Source of the DNA: Nitrospirota bacterium
GTDB lineage: Bacteria > Nitrospirota > Nitrospiria > Nitrospirales > Nitrospiraceae
Assembly (NCBI GenBank): GCA_020028195.1
Contig: JAHWYE010000067.1
Location: forward strand, 1-7,617
Reading direction: 5' to 3'
DNA length: 7,617 bases
The notes under the pieces are model-generated. The model ran no database searches. It worked only from the letters and a program-made list of their open reading frames with translations, and was not told the DNA's origin. Each line of letters starts with the position of its first letter. Positions within the stretch are counted from its first letter, which is position 1. Positions 1 through 4,674 of this stretch are shown here, piece by piece. A program made the position numbers and the translations under genes.

Positions 1-34
1 AAATCAACAGGGTTTGTCGTGCACCTGCAATTTC

Positions 35-56
35 CCTGAAGGGGTTCGCCTTCAGG
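35..56 (+). terminator. Hairpin, possible terminator of a gene upstream of the window
   Basis: A perfect 8-bp inverted repeat, CCTGAAGG at 35-42 and CCTTCAGG at 49-56, closes a 6-base loop. It is followed by a pyrimidine-rich stretch (CTCCTTCTCTC), not a clean T run. It could end transcription of a gene lying left of the window. The weak T tract and the missing upstream gene keep this tentative. Confidence 0.35.
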
Positions 57-62
57 CTCCTT

Positions 63-102
63 CTCTCGCGAGAGTCGGCCAGCCGACAATTATTTGAATA
101 AT
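63..102. repeat. Cluster of three adjacent short palindromes
   Basis: Three dyads lie side by side. CTCTCGCGAGAG at 63-74 is a perfect 12-bp palindrome. GTCGGC at 74-79 faces GCCGAC at 82-87 across 2 bases. ATTATT at 89-94 faces AATAAT at 97-102 across 2 bases. The change from GC-rich to AT-rich dyads in 40 bases suggests binding sites or an extrudable structure rather than coding DNA. The rest of 103-273 shows no convincing gene or promoter; the next supported feature is the ribosome site at 261-266. Confidence 0.35.
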
Positions 103-273
103 CAGGCAATTGGCCAGTCTAGATGATTCTGGGACATTCGGCATCCCCCTTGCTCACTGCAAGATAGTGGGTGCCCAATGCCCGAACATAGGGAGCGGGA
201 CAATCGAGGGCACGACCATGCTTGAGCGAGTGGGTCCATTTCACTAACCAGTTTCATGTAAGGAGGACTTGCC

Positions 274-483
274 ATGAAGAGGTTGATCGGATTGATTGCG
301 CTGGCGGTCATGCTCAGTTTCGGGATAGGGACAGTGACGATCGCGGCGAACCCGGAGCCGGCTCCGACCGAGGAGAAGGGCAAGGATAAGGATAAGGGCA
401 AGGATCAGGAGAAGAAGCCTGGTAGTCCGAAAGCCGAGCCCGACCCCAAGGATGAGAAGAAAGACGACAAAGGCGGGAAGTAA
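274..483 (+). CDS. Small exported, lysine-rich, charge-balanced low-complexity protein
   Basis: I do not recognise a family for this 69-residue protein. The ATG has a strong ribosome site, AGGAGG at 261-266, 7 bases upstream. Residues 1-24 form a Sec-type signal peptide: Lys-Arg at 2-3, a hydrophobic core, and a likely cut after Ala24 (T-I-A). The predicted 45-residue mature part has 13 Lys against 7 Asp plus 6 Glu, with 7 Pro and 5 Gly. Apart from Ala it has no hydrophobic residue, and it has no aromatic residue and no Cys. It should therefore be disordered and close to net neutral, probably in the periplasm or secreted. The signal peptide resembles that of the gene at 904 (14 of 24 residues identical). 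A hairpin follows the stop. A role as spacer, chaperone-like or stress protein would be a guess. Confidence 0.75.
   Translation: MKRLIGLIALAVMLSFGIGTVTIAANPEPAPTEEKGKDKDKGKDQEKKPGSPKAEPDPKDEKKDDKGGK
376..405 (+). repeat. Five tandem hexamers AAGG(G/A)(C/T)
   Basis: Inside the small gene, five in-frame 6-bp units run AAGGGC, AAGGAT, AAGGAT, AAGGGC, AAGGAT and encode Lys-Gly or Lys-Asp pairs. Because the unit is 6 bp, gain or loss of copies keeps the reading frame and only changes the length of the charged tail. Confidence 0.6.
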
Positions 484-494
484 GCTATCTCACC

Positions 495-521
495 AAGGGC
501 ACGGTCACAAGCCGTGCCCTT
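495..521 (+). terminator. Terminator hairpin between convergent genes
   Basis: A 10-bp perfect stem (495-504 with 512-521) and a 7-base loop start 11 bases after the stop codon at 481-483. The following bases are pyrimidine-rich (TCCCCTCTCTC) with only a short T run. A second small stem, CCCCT 523-527 with AGGGG 534-538, comes next. It sits between the plus-strand gene ending at 483 and the minus-strand gene ending at 549, so it may serve both directions. Confidence 0.6.
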
Positions 522-548
522 TCCCCTCTCTCAAGGGGCAGACCCCGG

Positions 549-821
549 TCACTGACCAGGCGGCATGTTCCGGTTCGCGGTCACAGCCTTCACGATCTTC
601 GCTTTTTTGAGCGACTCCATAAACCCGTCCGGCGGCTGCGGCTGAGGGAGCGTCACCTCCACATTGTACCAGCCGGCGTTGACCGGGCCTTTCCGCCCGT
701 GGATCTCCTGGATCAACTGCTCGATGCTGGCTTCGGAGGTGCCGTCTTGAAGGGAGACCCAAAAGTTAAATAGCTGTGACAGGTTCTCGCGAGAGGCTTC
801 AGCGACTTGCGACGGTGCCAC
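549..821 (-). CDS. Hypothetical protein, convergent to its neighbour; start uncertain
   Basis: I do not recognise this 90-residue protein. The frame looks genuinely coding: codons mostly end in G or C, and the composition is balanced and soluble. It has a helical first part (about residues 1-45), a short strand-like segment with Trp and Tyr (about 50-60, N-A-G-W-Y-N-V-E-V), a Pro/Gln-rich linker (P-Q-P-Q-P-P), a short Lys-rich helix and a flexible end. No signal peptide or membrane segment is visible. The GTG at 819-821 is the only usual start codon in the frame, but no clear ribosome site precedes it. The frame stays open 12 codons further upstream to a stop at 858-860, and those codons also read like protein. 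The gene may therefore start at an unusual codon or have lost its 5' end. The intergenic hairpin at 495-521 follows it. Confidence 0.55.
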   Translation of the reverse strand: MAPSQVAEASRENLSQLFNFWVSLQDGTSEASIEQLIQEIHGRKGPVNAGWYNVEVTLPQPQPPDGFMESLKKAKIVKAVTANRNMPPGQ

Positions 822-903
822 ACTGATCAGCCGATCGTCAAACCGCTTTCGGACTTCTCAGTCGGAAAGCCTTCACACTCCACTTTGAAAAGGAGGGATC
901 GTC

Positions 904-1200
904 ATGAAAAGACACATAGGAGTGATTGCGCTTGCGGCGATCATAAGTTTCGGAGCGGCGGCGGTGAGTTACGCCGACACGGAGCCGTCTGCTTCCATCG
1001 CTCAGATCGTGACGGGTGAGGTGCTCAAGATCGAGGGCGATTTCTTTACGCTCAAGGATGCTGCCGGGAAGGAAGTGCGCTTTCGTGTGACCAAGGACAC
1101 GGAGCTCTTCGGGTCATTCAAGACTGGCGACATAGTTGAGGCACGGTTAACATCCGAAGGCCACGCGAAGTCTATCATGATCGTGAAGGCCGGAGGCTAA
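904..1200 (+). CDS. Small exported beta-rich protein, possibly OB-fold-like
   Basis: This is a 98-residue protein with ribosome site AGGAGG at 891-896, 7 bases before ATG. Residues 1-24 are a signal peptide ending S-Y-A, so the mature protein of about 74 residues should be periplasmic. The mature part alternates strand-like segments and turns: G-E-V-L-K-I-E-G at about 38-45, F-F-T-L-K-D, E-V-R-F-R-V-T, then D-I-V-E-A-R-L and K-S-I-M-I-V-K. This five-strand pattern, with a central D-A-A-G-K-E turn, is what small OB-fold-like or DUF5666-type periplasmic proteins look like. I infer the fold from the pattern only; the ligand is unknown. Its leader matches that of the gene at 274. The PilZ-like gene starts 12 bases after its stop, so the two are probably one transcript. 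Confidence 0.8.
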   Translation: MKRHIGVIALAAIISFGAAAVSYADTEPSASIAQIVTGEVLKIEGDFFTLKDAAGKEVRFRVTKDTELFGSFKTGDIVEARLTSEGHAKSIMIVKAGG

Positions 1201-1212
1201 GAAGAGGCCCTC

Positions 1213-1713
1213 GTGAAGGCCCGTTTCATGAGGCTGCCGGTCACTGCCACCAAGGCGCATAAGGGAAAATTGTTGGAGCTGGACCGTGAGCATGAAACCA
1301 TTCGGCTGCTCGGTGCGAAGGGCGAACAACTGGGCACCGTGAGCTGGGAGTCTGTGATTGATCTGATTCAGGCCTTGCGAGCCCAGACACGGCCGGAGAA
1401 TCACGAAACCAGCTCTCTCGTTGTCAATGTCCGGTATGGCACGGCTGACGGTCAATGGTTCACGAGCCGGGCTTCAGGGGTCGGGGATGAAGGGCTTTTT
1501 ATTGAATGCAACGACCCGCTTCCGGTCGGGACCAAACTGATGATGGAGGTAGCGCTCCCTGACTGCCCTTCGGAATGGCTGGGAGCAAAGGGCACAGTCG
1601 CGTGGGTCTGCCCAAAGGCCGACCACTATACCTTCTCATCGGGAATGGGTGTGCGCTTCACGGAGATTTCGGCTGTTGCACGCGAGCGGGTGTCGCAGAG
1701 GTGTCGCGGTTGA
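1213..1713 (+). CDS. PilZ-like domain protein
   Basis: This 166-residue protein has no signal peptide or membrane segment and so is probably cytoplasmic. Residues 15-55 form a small strand-rich N-terminal part ending in a helix (W-E-S-V-I-D-L-I). Residues 68-155 resemble a PilZ domain: V-N-V-R-Y at 71-75, S-G-V-G-D-E-G-L-F-I at 88-97, P-L-P-V-G-T-K-L at 102-109, the strand G-T-V-A-W-V at 127-132, and G-M-G-V-R-F at 144-149. PilZ domains usually bind cyclic di-GMP through an RxxxR motif and (D/N)xSxxG. Here the second motif is degenerate (the Ser position is Gly) and RxxxR is not intact, so nucleotide binding is doubtful. The GTG start has AAGAGG at 1202-1207; an in-frame ATG at 1228 is an alternative. 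It probably shares a transcript with the exported protein 12 bases upstream. Confidence 0.75.
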   Translation: MKARFMRLPVTATKAHKGKLLELDREHETIRLLGAKGEQLGTVSWESVIDLIQALRAQTRPENHETSSLVVNVRYGTADGQWFTSRASGVGDEGLFIECNDPLPVGTKLMMEVALPDCPSEWLGAKGTVAWVCPKADHYTFSSGMGVRFTEISAVARERVSQRCRG

Positions 1714-1743
1714 GGGGCCATGCCTCCGGGTAGGCCCAAGAGC

Positions 1744-1773
1744 TTGGCATTGAACTTGCTAGTATGCTAGTCT
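1744..1773 (+). promoter_or_regulatory. Candidate sigma70 promoter with extended -10
   Basis: TTGGCA at 1744-1749 is followed after 18 bases by TAGTCT at 1768-1773, with an extended -10 TG at 1765-1766 (TGCTAGTCT). The direct repeat GCTAGT occurs at 1758-1763 and 1766-1771. The predicted start near 1780 would give the downstream lipoprotein gene a leader of about 225 bases. Confidence 0.45.
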
Positions 1774-1836
1774 GGGCCTCGCTGCGCTGAACCGTTTCTA
1801 TCTCATCATCGCGGCCACGCAGATCCGCAAACCTCG

Positions 1837-1874
1837 ATCGGAACCCATATTTCCATACGGAAAGTTGCTCCGAT
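1837..1874 (+). promoter_or_regulatory. Stem-loop in the long leader of the OmpA-like gene
   Basis: An outer pair, ATCGGA 1837-1842 with TCCGAT 1869-1874, encloses an inner hairpin TTTCC 1850-1854 / GGAAA 1859-1863 with loop ATAC. The structure lies in the predicted untranslated leader and matches no riboswitch class I know. Apart from the weak upstream ORF at 1888-1965, the rest of 1774-2005 shows no gene. An AGGAGG at 1964-1969 has no start codon at a usable distance. Confidence 0.35.
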
Positions 1875-1887
1875 AGAGGAGCCATTG

Positions 1888-1965
1888 GTGTTCGCAGCAG
1901 CCGCTCTGGTGGGTGATGAGACTCGGCCCTGGACAGCAAAGGTGCCAGTGGGGCAAAATCGTTAG
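1888..1965 (+). CDS. Possible 25-codon upstream ORF (leader peptide)
   Basis: A GTG at 1888 lies 6 bases behind GAGGAG (1876-1881) and opens a 25-codon frame (starting M-F-A-A-A-A-L-V-G) that stops at TAG 1963-1965. The stop overlaps a second ribosome-like site, AGGAGG 1964-1969, as in translationally coupled gene pairs, but the next real start (2006) is 40 bases further on. It could be a leader peptide, the remnant of a gene, or chance. No family can be assigned. Confidence 0.2.
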   Translation: MFAAAALVGDETRPWTAKVPVGQNR

Positions 1966-2005
1966 GAGGACAGACACGAACCGAATCTGACGAGGAGGAG
2001 CATGC

Positions 2006-2983
2006 ATGCAATCGACAAGGATCGCAAGCGTTGCGGTATGTATTCTGATGGTGGCTGGCTGTGTCAGCAAAGGGACGCATACGCAAACGCTTTCGGAGCT
2101 GGAGCAGTCGCGCAAGGCGTCCGCCCAGACTGCCGCAGCCCTGGAGGCGTTGCAACAAGAGAAAACCCGCCTCTCGAATGAGCTGTTAGCGGCGCAGAGT
2201 GCCACCAAGGAACTGGAACGGCAGGTGGCCACGTTGCAGCAGGACAAGCAGAAGCTCATGAGTGGGACCACGACGGCGCAGGAAGAAATCGCACGGCTAC
2301 AGAAACGCGCCGGCGGATTGGAGACGGAGGTGGCGCGGGCGGCCGACCTCACCAAGCGCCTTGAGGCGCGGGATCAGGAGATCGGCAAGCTGCAGGCCTC
2401 CATTGCGCAAGACAAGGACCGGCTCAAGGCGGAGGAGGCGGAGAAGGCCAGCTTGGAACAGGAGCGGGCTGCCAAGGAAGCTGAGATCCAGCGATTGACG
2501 AAAACCCACGAAGATCTGACCAAGTCGCTGGAAGCGGAGATTGCCAAGGGAGACATTAAGATCCGCCAGGTGCGGGACCGTCTGACCATCAACATGGTGG
2601 ACCGCGTCCTCTTCGACTCGGGGCAGGCGAAGGTGAAGCCGGCCGGCCTCAAGGTCCTCAAGCAAGTGAGCGATATTCTCAAGAAAGTGGCCGACAAACA
2701 GATTCGGATTGAAGGCCATACCGACAACGTGCCCATTCGGGGGAAGCTGAAGGAACGGTATCCGACCAACTGGGAATTGTCCACGGCTCGCGCCACCAAC
2801 GTGGTCCGCTATCTGATCGAGGAAGGCGGCGTGGATCAAGTCAACCTCGCAGCGGTCGGCTACGCAGATACCAGACCAGTGGCGAGCAATGACGGCGAAG
2901 AAGGCCGGACGACAAACCGCCGGATCGAGATCACCCTGTACCCGAAAGACCTGTCTGAAATCGCCGGTGAGATGAAACAGTAA
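2006..2983 (+). CDS. OmpA-family lipoprotein with long coiled coil
   Basis: This 325-residue envelope protein should link the outer membrane to peptidoglycan. Residues 1-18 are a lipoprotein signal with lipobox V-A-G-C, so Cys19 would be lipidated; Val20 and Ser21 follow, with no Asp at +2 that would hold it in the inner membrane. Residues 28-190 are rich in Gln, Glu, Lys, Leu and Ala in heptad-like order and form a long coiled coil. Residues 192-312 are an OmpA/MotB C-terminal domain: V-L-F-D-S-G at 201-206, I-E-G-H-T-D-N at 235-241, W-E-L-S-T-A-R-A at 256-263, V-G-Y-A-D at 284-288, and T-N-R-R-I-E-I at 303-309. In the family the Asp of T-D-N (Asp240) and an Arg of N-R-R (305/306) bind diaminopimelate. 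The start follows AGGAGG (1993-1998) at 7 bases. The coiled coil makes it much longer than Pal, so I give no symbol. The next feature is the oppositely oriented tRNA. Confidence 0.9.
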   Translation: MQSTRIASVAVCILMVAGCVSKGTHTQTLSELEQSRKASAQTAAALEALQQEKTRLSNELLAAQSATKELERQVATLQQDKQKLMSGTTTAQEEIARLQKRAGGLETEVARAADLTKRLEARDQEIGKLQASIAQDKDRLKAEEAEKASLEQERAAKEAEIQRLTKTHEDLTKSLEAEIAKGDIKIRQVRDRLTINMVDRVLFDSGQAKVKPAGLKVLKQVSDILKKVADKQIRIEGHTDNVPIRGKLKERYPTNWELSTARATNVVRYLIEEGGVDQVNLAAVGYADTRPVASNDGEEGRTTNRRIEITLYPKDLSEIAGEMKQ

Positions 2984-3028
2984 TCCTACAGGGAGAGTCA
3001 GGTGGGGGGCTCACTTTAAATACAATGA

Positions 3029-3046
3029 GAGCGGGGTTACCCGCTC
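3029..3046 (-). terminator. Hairpin downstream of tRNA-Leu, possibly bidirectional
   Basis: A perfect 7-bp stem, GAGCGGG 3029-3035 with CCCGCTC 3040-3046, has a 4-base loop. Read on the minus strand it follows the tRNA 3' end by about 48 bases and is succeeded by a T-rich stretch (TCATTGTATTTAAA). Read on the plus strand it follows the OmpA-like gene but lacks a T tract. It most likely ends the tRNA transcript. Confidence 0.45.
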
Positions 3047-3094
3047 GCCTCACGTCTCAAGCCCGTTGATGGTGTTCGGCCAGCACAGCAGACA

Positions 3095-3178
3095 TGGTGC
3101 CGAAGGCGGGACTTGAACCCGCACGGGTTTCCCCACACGCCCCTCAAACGTGCGCGTCTGCCATTCCGCCACTTCGGC
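3095..3178 (-). tRNA. tRNA-Leu (anticodon GAG)
   Basis: The 84-base minus-strand gene folds as a class II tRNA. The acceptor stem GCCGAAG (3172-3178) pairs with CTTCGGC (3099-3105). Discriminator A is at 3098 and CCA is encoded at 3095-3097. The D arm has the Leu-type start TGGCGGAATGG. The anticodon stem CACGT/GCGTG closes the loop TTGAGGG, which places anticodon GAG at 3143-3145 and reads CUC and CUU leucine codons. A long variable arm with GGG/CCC pairing follows, and the T arm is GCGGG-TTCAAGT-CCCGC. A consensus promoter lies directly upstream, with a predicted 5' leader of only about 2 bases. Confidence 0.96.
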
Positions 3179-3186
3179 GCCGCCGC

Positions 3187-3216
3187 ATTATAGAAGTGCC
3201 CTAAAATGCTTGTCAA
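3187..3216 (-). promoter_or_regulatory. Consensus sigma70 promoter of tRNA-Leu
   Basis: On the minus strand TTGACA (3216-3211) and TATAAT (3192-3187) are both perfect consensus hexamers, 18 bases apart. The predicted start is a G near 3180, two bases before the tRNA. The six bases between -10 and start are all G or C (GCGGCG), the GC-rich discriminator typical of stable-RNA promoters under stringent control. Its -35 overlaps that of the divergent promoter for the HAD gene. Confidence 0.85.
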
Positions 3217-3238
3217 TCAACAGCCCCTTCGATAGAAT
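3210..3238 (+). promoter_or_regulatory. Divergent sigma70 promoter for the HAD gene
   Basis: TTGTCA at 3210-3215 and TAGAAT at 3233-3238 are 17 bases apart, one mismatch each from consensus. The first suitable purine downstream is A3246, the first base of the HAD start codon, 8 bases after the -10. This predicts a leaderless mRNA, which agrees with the lack of a ribosome site. The -35 shares bases 3211-3215 with the tRNA promoter on the other strand. Confidence 0.6.
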
Positions 3239-3245
3239 CGCCTCC

Positions 3246-3947
3246 ATGGCAATATTTCCCACCGTACAAGCAAACGGCCTCTCGGCGAGGGCCGGTGTCC
3301 GTGCGGGCGCCTTCTTTGATGTGGACAATACGTTGGTGCCCGGCTTCGCCGTTGAGCTCCACTTCTTACGCTATCTCTGGAAGGAGGGCCTGGTGGGGGT
3401 CAACGATGCCCTGCGCAGTATGTGGTTCCTGCTTCGGCACATCCCGCCGGTCTCCTTTCACCCGTTGCGTGAACGGAAACTCTACCTGGCCGGAAAGCAG
3501 CGGGCGACGATCGAACCTTTGGCAGCACAGTTCGTTCGTACAGAGATCTGCCAGAAACTGTCGAAGGATGGCGTGGGGGCGTTGGAGGCGCATCAGCGAG
3601 CCGGGCACTGTTGTGTGCTGGTCACCGCCTCGCTGGATTTTCTGGTCGCGCCGCTGGCGGCCTTCCTGGACGTCAAGACTGTCCTGTCGGCGAGGTCCGA
3701 ACTGGTGGGCGGTGAATATACCGGGCACGTGCTGCCTCCCCTTCCCTACGGGGAAGGCAAGCGTCGGTTGGTCGAATCAGTAGCCTCGCAGCAGGGGCTG
3801 GATCTGGCACGCAGTTATGCCTACGGCGACAGCCCAGGCGACGTTGGATTGCTTGGGGCGGTCGGCCACCCACTGGTTGTGAACCCGATCAGGGGCATGG
3901 CGAGCATCGCCCGCCGCCGGGGGTGGCCAGTCGCGAAATGGAATTGA
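3246..3947 (+). CDS. HAD-superfamily subfamily IB hydrolase (phosphatase)
   Basis: This 233-residue phosphatase of the haloacid dehalogenase superfamily belongs to the SerB-like IB group (TIGR01490 type). All four motifs are present: nucleophile D25-V-D27-N-T29 (motif I), T127-A-S129 (motif II), Lys172 in G-E-G-K (motif III), and G-D195-S-P-G-D199 (motif IV, Mg2+ ligands). The cap region lies between motifs I and II, about residues 35-115. The substrate is not known; members act on phosphoserine-like or lipid phosphates, so I give no symbol. The frame is open further upstream to a GTG at 3150, but that lies inside the tRNA. ATG 3246 leaves only 20 residues before motif I and coincides with the predicted transcription start. 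No ribosome site is visible. queE starts 57 bases after the stop. Confidence 0.9.
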   Translation: MAIFPTVQANGLSARAGVRAGAFFDVDNTLVPGFAVELHFLRYLWKEGLVGVNDALRSMWFLLRHIPPVSFHPLRERKLYLAGKQRATIEPLAAQFVRTEICQKLSKDGVGALEAHQRAGHCCVLVTASLDFLVAPLAAFLDVKTVLSARSELVGGEYTGHVLPPLPYGEGKRRLVESVASQQGLDLARSYAYGDSPGDVGLLGAVGHPLVVNPIRGMASIARRRGWPVAKWN

Positions 3948-3954
3948 ACCATCG

Positions 3955-4002
3955 GGTGATCTAGTGATTGAGCGGTTTCTCTGAATCAATAGCGAAATCA
4001 CC
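3955..4002 (+). promoter_or_regulatory. Nested inverted repeats just before queE
   Basis: GGTGAT 3955-3960 can pair with ATCACC 3997-4002, and inside it TGATT 3965-3969 with AATCA 3984-3988. The outer stem ends two bases before the queE ATG and the gene has no clear ribosome site, so folding could affect initiation. The stems are short; this is suggestive only. Confidence 0.3.
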
Positions 4003-4004
4003 AA

Positions 4005-4658
4005 ATGGATAAATCACAGATTCTTCGAGTCACCGAAATCTTTCACAGTATCCAGGGCGAGTCCAGCTATGCTGGACAACCCTGCGTCTTTGTCCGGCTC
4101 ACGGGGTGCCCGCTTCGCTGTTCATGGTGTGACAGCGAATATACCTTCTCCGGCGGAACCGAGATGACGCTGGATGAGGTGCTGGCCAGAGTGCAGGGGT
4201 ACCGCTGCCGCTTGGTGGAAATCACGGGTGGCGAGCCTCTTCACCAGCAAGAAGCCTTTCTCCTGATCGAGCGGCTCTGCTCCGAAGGCTACGAAGTCCT
4301 TATTGAGACCAGCGGGGCGATTGATATTGCTCCGGTGGACAAACGGGCGCACGTGATCCTGGATGTGAAATGTCCCGGCAGTGGCATGGTCGAGCGCATA
4401 CACTGGGACAACCTCAACCAGCTGACGGAAAAGGACGAGGTCAAGTTCGTCATCAAGGATCGGGCGGATTACGAGTGGGCCGGCTCGGTCGTCACCCAAT
4501 ATGGCCTGGAGAAGCGGTGCACAGTCCTCTTTGGACCGGTCTTCGGCGAGCTGGAGCCGCGCCGGCTGGCCGAGTGGATCCTGGCGGATCGGCTGCCGGT
4601 CCGTCTTCAGGTTCAGCTCCACAAATATATCTGGGACCCGGACATGAAGGGAGTGTAA
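4005..4658 (+). CDS. queE: 7-carboxy-7-deazaguanine synthase (radical SAM)
   Basis: QueE converts 6-carboxy-tetrahydropterin to 7-carboxy-7-deazaguanine, the ring-contraction step toward preQ0 and queuosine in tRNA wobble positions. At 217 residues it has the usual length. Near the N-terminus is F-H-S-I-Q-G-E-S (13-20), the family's substrate-side motif. Cys35, Cys39 and Cys42 form the CxxxCxxC site for the 4Fe-4S cluster, followed by W-C-D-S-E-Y. E-I-T-G-G-E-P (72-78) is the SAM-binding GGE motif, and D-V-K-C-P (120-124) and the C-terminal L-Q-V-Q-L-H-K-Y (201-208) also fit the family. No ribosome site is obvious before ATG 4005, but the start fits homologue length. queC, queD and queF are not in the window. 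Its stop codon overlaps the ribosome site of pepA. Confidence 0.95.
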   Translation: MDKSQILRVTEIFHSIQGESSYAGQPCVFVRLTGCPLRCSWCDSEYTFSGGTEMTLDEVLARVQGYRCRLVEITGGEPLHQQEAFLLIERLCSEGYEVLIETSGAIDIAPVDKRAHVILDVKCPGSGMVERIHWDNLNQLTEKDEVKFVIKDRADYEWAGSVVTQYGLEKRCTVLFGPVFGELEPRRLAEWILADRLPVRLQVQLHKYIWDPDMKGV

Positions 4659-4674
4659 GGAGGGAATCGGCCGC

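Noticed and set aside
178..225. 15-codon frame from ATG 178 as a leader peptide
   Set aside because: There is no convincing ribosome site and the peptide is charged and unremarkable; likely chance.
102..401. 99-codon minus-strand frame at the left end
   Set aside because: It overlaps the small exported gene, which has a strong ribosome site and signal peptide; the antisense product looks like random low-quality protein.
1720..1770. 16-codon frame from ATG 1720
   Set aside because: The only ribosome-like bases are 2 bases from the start, and the frame runs through the promoter candidate.
1658..2355. Two long minus-strand frames (1658-2158, 1798-2355) across the leader and lipoprotein start
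   Set aside because: They overlap strongly supported plus-strand coding sequence, are Cys/Ser/Arg-rich in an unnatural way, and show no family motif.
2297..2839. Long minus-strand frame opposite the OmpA-like gene
   Set aside because: The plus strand carries clear lipobox, coiled-coil and OmpA motifs; the antisense frame is a by-product of codon bias.
3150..3245. N-terminal extension of the HAD gene starting at GTG 3150
   Set aside because: It lies within the tRNA-Leu gene and its promoter. Family homology begins just after ATG 3246.
3948..4004. preQ1 riboswitch before queE
   Set aside because: The expected compact hairpin with an A-rich pseudoknot tail is not present; only short nested dyads are seen.
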